NCBI RefSeq assembly: GCF_000022565.1
Contig: NC_012483.1
Coordinates: 930,001 to 994,000, forward strand
DNA length: 64,000 nt
Direction: 5' to 3'
From: Acidobacterium capsulatum ATCC 51196
GTDB lineage: Bacteria > Acidobacteriota > Terriglobia > Terriglobales > Acidobacteriaceae
In this document: piece after piece, positions 8,934 through 17,408 of the stretch
How positions within the stretch are numbered: the first letter of the stretch is position 1
Layout of the letters: the number at the start of each line of letters is the position of its first letter
Program-made: the position numbers and the translations under genes
The notes under the pieces: model-generated
Databases searched by the model: none
What the model was told of the DNA's origin: nothing
The model's input: only the letters and a program-made list of their open reading frames with translations

Positions 8934-10745
8934 CTTCGAAACCGCCTCATCCGCATAAAACGCCGCAATCTCGGCTGCGTACTTCTCATTGATCACGCGC
9001 CGCTTCAGCTTCAGGCTTGGCGTCAGCTCGCCGGTTTCGAGCGCCCACTCCTCGGCCACCAGACGGAAGCGCTTCACCGTCTCAAAGTTCGCCAGCGTCT
9101 GGTTCACCTCATCCACCAGCGCCTGGTACACGGCCACAATCGTGGGGTGCCGCACCAGCTCCGCCCGCGGCCCCACCGGAATCCCCTGCTGCGCCGCAAA
9201 GCTCTCAAGCGCCGCAAAGTTCGGCGAAATCAGCGCCGAGGCAAACTTGTGCCGGTCGCCCACCAGCGCCGCCTGCGCCACCAGCAGATGTGCCTTCAGC
9301 TTGTTCTCAATCGGCTGCGGAGCGATCAGCTTGCCCCCCGACGTCTTCAGCAGCTCCTTCTTGCGGTCGGTCACATACAGAAATCCGTCTTCGTCCAGCC
9401 GCGTGATGTCGCCCGTTCGGAACCATCCCTCCGCGTCAAACGACCCGGCCGTTTCCTCCGGTTTCTGCCAATAACCCGGAAACACATTCGGACCCTTCAC
9501 CAGCAGCTCGCCATCCTCGGCCACACGGCATTGCACATTCGGCAGCGGCCTGCCCACCGAGCCCATCCGGTAGGCCACCGGAGTGTTCAACGCCAGCACC
9601 GGCGAGGTCTCCGTCAATCCGTAACCTTCAAGGATACGAATCCCCACCGACGCAAACCACCCCGCCGTCTCCAGCCCCAGCGGAGCGCCGCCCGCAATCG
9701 CAAACCGCACCCGCCCGCCAAAGGCCCCGCGAATCTTCGCATAGATGAGCCGGTCGGCCAGCTTCCACGCCGAGGCCCGCGGCGTCTTGCCGGCGGCAAT
9801 CTCGGCCATGTGCCCGCGGCCCGTCGCCAGAGCCCACTTCAGCAGACGGCGCTTCACCGGTGACAGCGAAGCCTTCTGCTCCACCGCCTGGCGAATCTTT
9901 TCATACACACGCGGCACCGCCACAAAAATCGAGGGCCGCACCTCGGTCATCGCCTGCGGCAGCCGGTCAAATTGCGGACAATACGCAATCGACACATGCT
10001 GCGCATACAGCGCATAGTCCAGATGCCGGGCCGTGATGTGCGAGAGCGGCAAAAATGAAATGCACGAGTCCGTCGGCAAAAAGCCAAACTCCGCCGTCGA
10101 ATAATTCACGTTGCTCGCCACATTGCCATGCGTGAGCATCACGCCCTTCGGCTCGCCCGTCGTGCCCGAGGTGTAGATGATGGTCGCCAGATCCTCCGGC
10201 GCAACTTCCTTCGCCGCCAGCTCAAACTCCAGATCGCGCTCGCCCGCCGACGCGCGCCCCATCAGCGACGAGAACAGCGTCGCCCCCGGCGCGGCCACGT
10301 CATCCATCACCACAATGCGTTCCAGTTGCGTGCGCCCGCGCACGGCGGCAATCTTTTCATACTGCGCCGCCGACGAAACAAAGATCACCCGCGCGCCCGA
10401 GTCCGCCAGCAGCGCCGCAATCTGCTCGCCCAGCAGCGTGGGATAAATCGGCACATCCACCGCGCCCACCGCCAGCGCGGCAAAGTCGGCGACGGCCCAC
10501 TCCCAGCGATTCTCCGCCAGCAGCGCCACCCGGTCACCCTTGCCGATGCCCCACGCCCGCAGACTGCGCGCCACGGCCAGCACCCGCCGGTACACCTCGG
10601 CTGAAGAAACCGGCTGCCAGCCACTCGCCTCCGCATGCACGCGCATGCACTCCGGCCGCTCACTCGCCACGGCCGTGAAGAATATATCGTTGATAGTTTT
10701 CAGGTTGAGCACAGCGGACTTCAGCCTATCCAACGCAAGCCCCAT
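8922..10745 (-). CDS. Long-chain acyl-CoA synthetase (AMP-forming), FadD-like
   Basis: Adenylate-forming enzyme of 607 aa that would activate fatty acids to acyl-CoA. The P-loop motif IIYTSGTTGEPKGVMLTHGN lies around residues 176-195. An EGYGLTETSPV segment (A5 motif), the WFRTGDI hinge region and the C-terminal DRKKELLKTSGGKLI are present. The start is the ATG at 10745, preceded by AAGGGG at 7 nt; the open frame extends upstream to 10877 only through a dispersed repeat and is rejected. It is separated from hemQ by the composite repeat, so it is probably its own transcription unit. Substrate chain length cannot be read from sequence. Confidence 0.9.
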   Translation of the reverse strand: MGLALDRLKSAVLNLKTINDIFFTAVASERPECMRVHAEASGWQPVSSAEVYRRVLAVARSLRAWGIGKGDRVALLAENRWEWAVADFAALAVGAVDVPIYPTLLGEQIAALLADSGARVIFVSSAAQYEKIAAVRGRTQLERIVVMDDVAAPGATLFSSLMGRASAGERDLEFELAAKEVAPEDLATIIYTSGTTGEPKGVMLTHGNVASNVNYSTAEFGFLPTDSCISFLPLSHITARHLDYALYAQHVSIAYCPQFDRLPQAMTEVRPSIFVAVPRVYEKIRQAVEQKASLSPVKRRLLKWALATGRGHMAEIAAGKTPRASAWKLADRLIYAKIRGAFGGRVRFAIAGGAPLGLETAGWFASVGIRILEGYGLTETSPVLALNTPVAYRMGSVGRPLPNVQCRVAEDGELLVKGPNVFPGYWQKPEETAGSFDAEGWFRTGDITRLDEDGFLYVTDRKKELLKTSGGKLIAPQPIENKLKAHLLVAQAALVGDRHKFASALISPNFAALESFAAQQGIPVGPRAELVRHPTIVAVYQALVDEVNQTLANFETVKRFRLVAEEWALETGELTPSLKLKRRVINEKYAAEIAAFYADEAVSKPAS

Positions 10746-11219
10746 CCGCAATCCCCTTGGCCAAAGCGGGTGCCCCGTCCAAGCTCCGCTTGGGCGGGAC
10801 CGCGATGCCAGCCGGACACCCCGACATCCCACCCCTTTGTCATCCCGGCCAAACGAAGTGAGCGGAGGGACCTGCATTCCCTCTCCAACAACTCCTGATT
10901 GCGCCCGGGTGCCCCGGGTCCATCCGTTCGGACCCGGGAGCGCCCCCCTGCCGTAGCGATTGTCTTTCCCGCAACACCCCTCACGCCCACGTCATTCTGA
11001 GGCCGAAGGCCGAAGAATCCCGGCGACGACTCAGCAACCATCCCCGCCCCAGTTCTCTCCGGTTCGCTCTTTGTCTCTCTCTTCGTCCTGACTATCCTGT
11101 CTCAGAAATAATCGAGATCGATATCTCACAAGAATGAGGTAATACCGAGTAAATCAAGCAATGCCGGAGCCCTACTTGAAGGCTATCGGCTCTTGAAAAA
11201 CTCAACTATCCTCATTCCG
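10746..11219. repeat. Repeat-containing intergenic region
   Basis: It holds a TTTGTCATCCCGGCC...GGAGGGACCTGCATTCC element (about 10835-10884) and a GTCATTCTGAGGCCGAAGG...GAAGAATCCCGGC element (about 10990-11025). Both are members of dispersed families found elsewhere in the window. No coding frame is supported. The fadD promoter probably lies among these repeats. Confidence 0.6.
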
Positions 11220-12104
11220 TCAGATCGGATCAGTCAGGTGAACCACATCATCGTAAGGACTCAATGTGCCCGATGCAGGTGGCCAAATGCTACCTTCCTG
11301 AGGCGGGAATGGCGCCTCCCTCACAAGAGGGACATGTCGTTTGGGCTGATTCTTGATCGAGACATTAAAGTCTTCATCTATGAGGCTAGGAGCAGTTGTC
11401 GACAGCGACAAGGCGGGCGAAAGAATCAGACGCCATTCGCGGTCATCGCGAAATTCATGGCGCTTGAAGGACGCTATGATCGTCAGCAAGCACTGCCCAA
11501 TATCTCTTCGTGGGGTTGACGCCATCCAGCCCCGAGGATCATGTTCTTCTGAACCAACAGAGTGCTTCACTAGAAGAATTGAGGCTCCTCTTAAGAATCC
11601 CTCGATGGCTTGCCGCTGGTCATTTTCACAATAATTGACAGGATTGAATCGGCGATCAAATTTTGAATGTTTAGGCACGAGCGGCAGAGGACCACTGGAC
11701 TGTCTATTGAAGCGAAAACGTACTGATCCGTACCTTTGTAGATGAAAGGACGATGCTTCGTCTTCACAGAAGCATGTGATGAATAACATGAAGCGACGAC
11801 TCCGCATGTAGTCACATAGTCCAGAGAGCACATCTTGCACGAAAACACTGCGTTCCTTATTGAGCAGTTTCATCACAACTTCTTCAACCAGAGTTATGCC
11901 ATGACACAACTCCGTCTTATCGCTCTGCTCTGTTAAACATGTTGCCCATAGGGTTCTAGTGGCCATGATTTTCTCGGCGGACTCTTTGCTGGTGTAATGA
12001 CAGAAGACTTGAGGTTGAGGCCCTTTCAAAATTGATGCTGCGATCTGACCTGTCAAGCCGGAGAGGTCTCTCACAAACTCCCAATTTTTCAACCCGAACG
12101 TCAT
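11220..12104 (-). CDS. DUF2971-like protein of unknown function
   Basis: A 294-aa protein with the general layout of DUF2971: an N-terminal FCHYTSKESAEKIMATRTLW segment (residues ~34-53), a central CFCEDEASSFHLQRYGSVRFRF segment where the family has its Cys-Phe and Trp/Tyr signature, and a C-terminal DDREWRLIL. The molecular function of the family is unknown. Base composition is clearly more AT-rich than the flanking genes, and it stands alone between repeats, suggesting acquisition by transfer. No convincing Shine-Dalgarno precedes the ATG at 12104. The family assignment is moderate. Confidence 0.6.
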   Translation of the reverse strand: MTFGLKNWEFVRDLSGLTGQIAASILKGPQPQVFCHYTSKESAEKIMATRTLWATCLTEQSDKTELCHGITLVEEVVMKLLNKERSVFVQDVLSGLCDYMRSRRFMLFITCFCEDEASSFHLQRYGSVRFRFNRQSSGPLPLVPKHSKFDRRFNPVNYCENDQRQAIEGFLRGASILLVKHSVGSEEHDPRGWMASTPRRDIGQCLLTIIASFKRHEFRDDREWRLILSPALSLSTTAPSLIDEDFNVSIKNQPKRHVPLVREAPFPPQEGSIWPPASGTLSPYDDVVHLTDPI

Positions 12105-12590
12105 ATAAACCGCAGTCTATAGCCACAACGACCTCAGAGAGCGTCAGAGAGCCCATGGCAAATCGGCGGGGCGCTCCGTATCACCAGTCCCCGTGCCGGT
12201 AATTCCCCCCCCAATTCGCTACACTGTAAATAAGGAATCAAAAAAGCCCACGGAGGCAGGCGCTCGCGCCTGCCTCCTGTCATTTGCGGGGCCAAATCCA
12301 TCCCGAACCGAGACTAATCCGCGTTGATTCTAAAGGACTTGCGAGCCTAATGTCCCGCAACCCAAGCAGAATCAATCACTTCCAGGACGTTAATGGAAGT
12401 TTTTTTTCAAACCCACGCCATCCCAAAACGGAACGCCACCGAACATCCCCCAGCCGCAAAGCCCAACATCTCACTCCGAACGGGAAACGGACGACGGCCA
12501 ACAGTCACTGGGGGGCCTGCCTACGGACCACCGGCAACTGAGGATTGAGGACCGGCCACTGACCACTGGGAACTGGCCACCGGCAACGGA
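12105..12590. other. Intergenic region with terminator and repeat array
   Basis: It contains the probable upstream region of the DUF2971-like gene, a strong hairpin terminator for the exopolysaccharide operon and the start of a heptamer array. An 85-codon plus-strand frame here (12284-12541) has no Shine-Dalgarno, reads through repeats and is not called. Confidence 0.6.
12238..12277 (-). terminator. Rho-independent terminator of the exopolysaccharide operon
   Basis: A perfect 12-bp stem GGAGGCAGGCGC / GCGCCTGCCTCC with a 2-nt loop at 12252-12277. On the minus strand it is followed by GTGGGC and a run of six T residues. It lies about 310 nt after the stop of the flippase gene and before the DUF2971-like gene. 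Confidence 0.8.
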
Positions 12591-12638
12591 TCACTGACAA
12601 CTGGGGACTGAGGACTGGGGACTGACCACTGACAACTG
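12530..12638. repeat. ACTGNNN heptamer array at the 3' end of the flippase gene
   Basis: Tandem ACTGNNN units (ACTGACC, ACTGGGA, ACTGGCC...). The last ~45 nt of the flippase gene are inside this array and encode the low-complexity tail QLSVVSPQSSVPSCQ, which has the 7-residue periodicity expected of a translated heptamer. Confidence 0.75.
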
Positions 12639-13931
12639 CCTCCGCCGCCCTGCCCAGTGCCGCCAGATCGCATAACTCATCGCCGCCAGCGCCGCATCGG
12701 TGGCGAGGCTTGCCCACGCGGCCCCCCGCCACGACCACACCGGAATCAGCCACGCGCACAGCCCCAGATTCAGCCCCGCCGCCGCCGCCTGCGCCGCCGT
12801 GCGCCGCCACTGCGAAGTCGAGGCCGTCACCGCTGTCCCCCAGGTGTAGTGCAGCAGCCGCAGCACCGGCAGCAGGCACAGCCAGCGCAGCGCCTCCACC
12901 GCGCCCGCAAAGGACGCCCCCAACGCCACCGGCAGCACCGGAGCCACCAGAAACAGCAGCACCGAGACGAGCACCGTGGCGGGCAACGCGCGCCCGAGCA
13001 GACGGCGCATCAGCGCCTCGATCTCGCATACCGCCTCAGCCCTGCCGCCGGCTTCGCTTCCGCCGCGCCCGCCCGCCCGAAAAAACCGCGGCGTCGCCGC
13101 CGTGAAGAGGCTATAGATGGGCATGGTCGCCGCATCCACCACGCGGTACGCCGCCCCATAAATGCCCGCCGCCGGCATCTGCCCGGCACTCACCAGCAGC
13201 GTCTTGTCCAGATCGTTATAGGCGGAAATCGACGAGCTCGACACCGCGAAGCTCAGCCCCTCACTCAAGTCCCCGCCTCGCACGCGCCCCAGGCGCGGCC
13301 ATCCCAGCTTCCACGTCAGCAGCACCAGCGCCAGCAGGGCCGCCGCCGCGCTCGCCGTCCAGTACATCGCCACCCAGCCCCCGGCCGTCGCCGCCACGCG
13401 CCCCGTCTCCACCAGCCGGAAGAACACCGCCGCCACGGCCGCGCGCGCCGCGCTCATCCCTGCCGGAAGCACCGCCGCCCAGCGCATTTGCCGCGTGGCC
13501 TGCAGGGCGCGGCTGGCCACCTGCAGCAGCCGCCCAAACAGCCCATCGGCCAGCGCCACATAGGGCAGCAGAGGCCACAACGCGCGCGCGAAAATCAGAT
13601 GCCCCAGCGTCACGGCCAGCAACAGCAGCACCGCCGCGCCCGCCACAGTCACCTCAAGCGCGCGCCCCCAGCTCACGGCAAATTGGCGCGGCTCGCGGCT
13701 CACCTCGCGCAGCAGCAGCATCTCCATGCCGAGGCCGCTGAACTGGCTGCCCACGCTCACCAGCGCCACCACGCCCACAAACGCGCCATACTGCGCGCTG
13801 CCGAGCGCCCGGCCAATCAGCACAAAGTAGGCGGCCTGCAGCAGCGCCGCGCCACCCTGGCCGCCCATCATCCAGAGCGCGTCGTGCCTGAGAGATTGCG
13901 GCTTCAATGACTCACGCGCCAAGGCCCGCAC
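12591..13931 (-). CDS. Polysaccharide flippase, Wzx-like (MATE/MVF fold)
   Basis: A 446-aa integral membrane protein with about 12 hydrophobic segments. It has the N-terminal Wzx/RfbX pattern DALWMMGGQGGAALLQAAYF and an internal SAYNDLDKTLL (charged segment in a TM region typical of flippases). It would translocate undecaprenyl-linked repeat units. The GTG at 13931 overlaps the preceding glycosyltransferase by 20 nt; a TTG at 13922 has better spacing from GGAGGGGA. The last ~15 residues come from an intergenic heptamer repeat. It is the final gene of the operon. Confidence 0.82.
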   Translation of the reverse strand: MRALARESLKPQSLRHDALWMMGGQGGAALLQAAYFVLIGRALGSAQYGAFVGVVALVSVGSQFSGLGMEMLLLREVSREPRQFAVSWGRALEVTVAGAAVLLLLAVTLGHLIFARALWPLLPYVALADGLFGRLLQVASRALQATRQMRWAAVLPAGMSAARAAVAAVFFRLVETGRVAATAGGWVAMYWTASAAAALLALVLLTWKLGWPRLGRVRGGDLSEGLSFAVSSSSISAYNDLDKTLLVSAGQMPAAGIYGAAYRVVDAATMPIYSLFTAATPRFFRAGGRGGSEAGGRAEAVCEIEALMRRLLGRALPATVLVSVLLFLVAPVLPVALGASFAGAVEALRWLCLLPVLRLLHYTWGTAVTASTSQWRRTAAQAAAAGLNLGLCAWLIPVWSWRGAAWASLATDAALAAMSYAIWRHWAGRRRQLSVVSPQSSVPSCQ

Positions 13932-15099
13932 TCCCCTCCGGATCGACCCGCTCCATCCTTCCCGCGCTCCCCTGCTGAATCCACGCGTCGTACCCCGCCT
14001 CCAGACGCTCCGTCTGCACCGCCAAATTCAGATGCCGCTCCACATGACGCCGCGCCTCCTCACCCATCTGCCGTGCCCGCGCCGGGTCGCGCAACACGCG
14101 CAGCAGCGCCTCAGCCAGCGCCTCTTCGTCGCCCGCCTCGGCCAGCCACCCGTTTACGCCGTCTTCCATCGCCTCTTCGGCGCCCGAGCCGTCAAAGGCC
14201 ACCACCGGCAGCCCGCGCTCCATCGCTTCCGGAACCACCGTGGGCAGTCCCTCGCAATCGCCGTTGGCCGCGCGCACGCTGGGCACCGCGAGCACGGTGG
14301 CCGTCTCCATCACGCGCCGCACCACGGCATGTGGAGCCGCGCCGGCAAAGGTGCAGCGGCGCAACCGTTCGCGGGCCTGCGCCTCGAGCGCGCCCCGCAG
14401 CGGCCCGTCGCCCATCACCGTGAGCCGCGCGCCCGGATGCCGCTTCTCCACCCGCTCCATCGCGGCCAGCAGCTTCGCGCAGCCCTTCTTCTCCACCAGA
14501 CGGCCTACAAACAGCACATGCGCGCGCTCCCGCTGCGTGGCCGCAGGCGAAAGCCACGCCTGCACCGGCACGCCGGTGCGGTGCACCCACAGCTTCTCCT
14601 CAGGAAAACCCCGCGCCACGGCCACGCGCCGCAGATGCTCTGAGACGCACACAAACGCCGCCGCGGCGCGCCACAGCTCCTCGCGCCGCCGCAAATAGAT
14701 GCGCCCCAGCGCCGTGCGCGCGTGCGCCGCATCGCTCAATCCAGCGTCATAGCCATGCAGTGTCACCACCAGCGGAAGCCCCAATCTGCGCGCCACCGGC
14801 AAAAAGGCGCACGCATCCGTGGCAAAGTGCGCATGCAGCAGATCAGGCTGCCACGCCGCCAGCTTCGCCTCAAACGCAGGAGCGCTCCCGGTCCATCCAT
14901 GCGCCAGCCGCGCCGCGCGGCCCGTCCAATTGCCGCAGGCGTCGAGCACGGCCACCGTTCCCGGCAGCTCTGCCAAGCACGGCACCCGCTTCAGCCCCGC
15001 AAACCCGGCACGATAACGCCGCAGCGCCGCGGCCTGCGCGGCCACAAACGTCTCGCTGGGCGGCAGCAGCTCAGCGCGCAGGTAGAGCACTCGGCGCAT
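13912..15099 (-). CDS. Glycosyltransferase family 4 (GT-B)
   Basis: A 395-aa cytoplasmic glycosyltransferase for repeat-unit assembly. The C-terminal GT-B donor site is clear: VLFVGRLVEKKGCAKLLAAM, then LTVMGDGPLR, and the E-x7-E element PTVVPEAMERGLPVVAFDGSG. The N-terminal part has LLHAHFATDACAF and VVTLHGYDAG, usual for GT4. The ATG at 15099 follows GAGGG at 7 nt. The donor and acceptor sugars cannot be deduced. Confidence 0.87.
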   Translation of the reverse strand: MRRVLYLRAELLPPSETFVAAQAAALRRYRAGFAGLKRVPCLAELPGTVAVLDACGNWTGRAARLAHGWTGSAPAFEAKLAAWQPDLLHAHFATDACAFLPVARRLGLPLVVTLHGYDAGLSDAAHARTALGRIYLRRREELWRAAAAFVCVSEHLRRVAVARGFPEEKLWVHRTGVPVQAWLSPAATQRERAHVLFVGRLVEKKGCAKLLAAMERVEKRHPGARLTVMGDGPLRGALEAQARERLRRCTFAGAAPHAVVRRVMETATVLAVPSVRAANGDCEGLPTVVPEAMERGLPVVAFDGSGAEEAMEDGVNGWLAEAGDEEALAEALLRVLRDPARARQMGEEARRHVERHLNLAVQTERLEAGYDAWIQQGSAGRMERVDPEGSAGLGA

Positions 15100-16507
15100 A
15101 CGCCGCCCTCGCTTTCGCGCGCCCGCGCAGCCGTGCCGGAATCCTCTGCCGCAGCCCGCCCGGCTCCAGTTGCACCATCGCCATCACCAGAACGGTCCAG
15201 AAAATGCCGTTCGGAATCAGCACCGTATTCTCATCGAGCCCATACAGGCCCACCACCAGCAGCAGGCTCACGGGCCACAGCAGGTCGCGCATCTGGACGT
15301 GTGGAAGTCTCCGGCTTTGCTGCCGCGCCAGCCGCTGCCCCACGCACAGCCACGCGCGCCCATAAGCCAGCAGGAACAGCCCAAGCCCGATCGCCCCGGT
15401 CTGCAGCCACAGATCGAGATACCCGTTGTGCGCGTGAAACACCAGAAAATGCACGGCCGAAGATACATCAAACGATGGCCCCGTCCATCCCCGCCAGAAA
15501 GCCGCATAGCCCCAGCCAAGCCACGGCTTCCGCATCACAAACGGCCACACTGCCTGCCAGATTTCCGTGCGCCCCGAGAGCGTGGCGTTGCGGCCCATCC
15601 ACTCCATCAGCCGCGTGCGCCCGGCATACAGCAACGCGAGCGAAGCCACGCCCGCCACGCCGGCCGCCAGCAGCGCGCCCGCGCGTGTACGGTGCTCCGC
15701 GTGGCGCAGCACCGCAAACAATACCGTCACGGCCAGCAGCACGGCCTCCAGAACCCACGCGCCGCGCGAGCCGCTCAGTCCGAGCACCCCAAAAAAGAGC
15801 ACCGCGCTCGCCGCCACAACCAGGCCGCGCCGCCGCATCGCCAGCACTACCGCCGTGGCCAGCACCATCATGCGGCCGCAGGCATTCTTCTGCGTGAAGA
15901 CGCCCTTCCAGTCATGCAGATGCCCCGCCGAGCGATCGAGCCCCACCGCCGGAAACGCCACCGCCGCCACGACCGAGCCCAAGGCCAGCAGCACCAGCAC
16001 CCACCAGAAGATGCGTAACTGTTTCTGTGGCGAATACCGCACCGCCAGATACAGCCCAAAGCCCGCCGCCAGCGCAAACTCCGCACCGCGCCGCATCGTC
16101 AGCGAGCGATCCATCGACCAGACCACCGTCGCCAGCACCCACACCGTCAGCAGCAGCGCAAATTGCATCCGGGGCAGCACCGCCAGCAGCCGCCGGTGCC
16201 ACTTGAGTAGCAGCAGCAGAATCGCGCCATACACCAGCGCCTGCGCCGCCATGCCGCCCACGCGCATCAGCGGCGTCGCCGCGGCCACATTCGCCGCCAG
16301 CGCCTGCGCGGGAGCAATCCCCGGCACCGCACCCTGCACGGCAAAGAACATCAGCGCCAGTACGCTCGCGGACTCTTCCAGCGGCAGCCGGAAGGGCCGA
16401 TGCCACACATCGCGCCTGTGCGGATTTCGCAGGCTGCGCGCCCGGCTCACCCGCATTTCGCGGCCTGGCCCTGGGCCGGGTAGAGGGTTGCGCTCAAGGC
16501 CGGGCAT
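15071..16507 (-). CDS. O-antigen ligase/polymerase-like membrane protein (Wzy/WaaL family)
   Basis: A 478-aa protein with 10-12 predicted membrane segments and a large periplasmic loop. The conserved Wzy_C pattern is recognisable: GSRGAWVLEAVLL, then GRTEIWQAVWPFV, then HAHNGYLDLWLQTGAIGL containing the usual His. Given the Wzx/Wza/Wzc neighbours it is more likely the repeat-unit polymerase than a lipid-A ligase. The start at 16507 overlaps wza by 14 nt; the ATG at 16456 is an alternative. The C-terminus overlaps the GT4 start. Confidence 0.83.
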   Translation of the reverse strand: MPGLERNPLPGPGPGREMRVSRARSLRNPHRRDVWHRPFRLPLEESASVLALMFFAVQGAVPGIAPAQALAANVAAATPLMRVGGMAAQALVYGAILLLLLKWHRRLLAVLPRMQFALLLTVWVLATVVWSMDRSLTMRRGAEFALAAGFGLYLAVRYSPQKQLRIFWWVLVLLALGSVVAAVAFPAVGLDRSAGHLHDWKGVFTQKNACGRMMVLATAVVLAMRRRGLVVAASAVLFFGVLGLSGSRGAWVLEAVLLAVTVLFAVLRHAEHRTRAGALLAAGVAGVASLALLYAGRTRLMEWMGRNATLSGRTEIWQAVWPFVMRKPWLGWGYAAFWRGWTGPSFDVSSAVHFLVFHAHNGYLDLWLQTGAIGLGLFLLAYGRAWLCVGQRLARQQSRRLPHVQMRDLLWPVSLLLVVGLYGLDENTVLIPNGIFWTVLVMAMVQLEPGGLRQRIPARLRGRAKARAAYAPSALPAR

Positions 16508-17408
16508 AGATCAGCGCAGCGCTTGCCGAGGCCAGAATGCCAGCCCCGCCCAGCATGATGTTCTTCCGCGCGCTGAAGGGCACAAACAGCACATCGTCGG
16601 CCTTCAGCTCCATATCCGGCTTGTCGCCGCGCTCCATCGCGCGCAGCGGAATCGGCTCCTCTTTATACCCTGTCTCTGTCTTGCGCAGCAGACGCGCATG
16701 CCGGTCGGCCGCCGTCTTGTTCGCGCCCGCGGCCAGCGCCAGCGCCTCAAGCACCGTCAGCCGCGAATTGTCCTGCATCACATACCCACCCGGATGCCCC
16801 ACATCGCCCAACACATACACAATGCCTGCCTTCGGCACCAGAATGCGGTCGCCGGGTTCCACGCTCACGTCGGCCTTCAGCTCATCGGCGGAGTTATTCG
16901 GCAGAAAGATGTGAATCTGCTCGCCCCACGGACCGCCACGCTCAATCGTGATGTGGCGGTCGGCCTCCTTGGTCAGCCCGCCCGCCATGGCCAGCACGTC
17001 GAGCAGGCTGCGCGAGGTGGTGATGATGACCGTGCCCGGGTGCGCCACTTCGCCCAGCACCGCCACCGTCTGCGTAGCGAACTGCTCAATCGTCACTGAG
17101 ACCTGCGGATGCTTCAGAAAATCGCCCTTCTCATAGGCCTTTGCAATGCTGGCCGCCGCCTGCACCGAAGACTCATCGCTCACCGGCACCGCGCCCACCA
17201 GCGGCAGCGTCACGTCGCCGGAGTCGAGCACGCGCACATGCTGCGTCAGCTCCGGCTCGCGCAGCACCGTCACCTCCAGCAGATCGCCCGGCCCAATGCG
17301 CAGGCTCTCCGGCGGCAACGCGCGGCGCAACAGCTTCGGCGGCGATTGCGCACCGCTCACGCTGGCCATCAGAAGCCACAGCAGAACTCCGCTAACACGC
17401 CATCGCAT
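16494..17408 (-). CDS. Outer-membrane polysaccharide export protein (Wza/SLBB family)
   Basis: A 304-aa protein with an N-terminal signal peptide (MRWRVSGVLLWLLMASVSGAQS). It has a poly-export domain (IGPGDLLEVTVLREPELTQ... residues ~35-110) and two SLBB beta-grasp domains (ATQTVAVLGEVAHPGTV, then PKAGIVYVLGDVGHPGGYV). No lipobox Cys is visible, unlike E. coli Wza. The ATG at 17408 is chosen because it begins the signal peptide; it overlaps wzc by 17 nt. A final hydrophobic stretch could be the membrane-spanning helix. Confidence 0.87.
   Translation of the reverse strand: MRWRVSGVLLWLLMASVSGAQSPPKLLRRALPPESLRIGPGDLLEVTVLREPELTQHVRVLDSGDVTLPLVGAVPVSDESSVQAAASIAKAYEKGDFLKHPQVSVTIEQFATQTVAVLGEVAHPGTVIITTSRSLLDVLAMAGGLTKEADRHITIERGGPWGEQIHIFLPNNSADELKADVSVEPGDRILVPKAGIVYVLGDVGHPGGYVMQDNSRLTVLEALALAAGANKTAADRHARLLRKTETGYKEEPIPLRAMERGDKPDMELKADDVLFVPFSARKNIMLGGAGILASASAALIYARP

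Noticed and set aside
10746-10877. N-terminal extension of the acyl-CoA ligase
   Set aside because: Encoded by a dispersed GTCATCCCGGCC repeat; the ATG at 10745 has a good Shine-Dalgarno.
12284-12541. 85-codon plus-strand frame
   Set aside because: No Shine-Dalgarno, runs through the terminator-flanking and repeat region, no recognisable domain.
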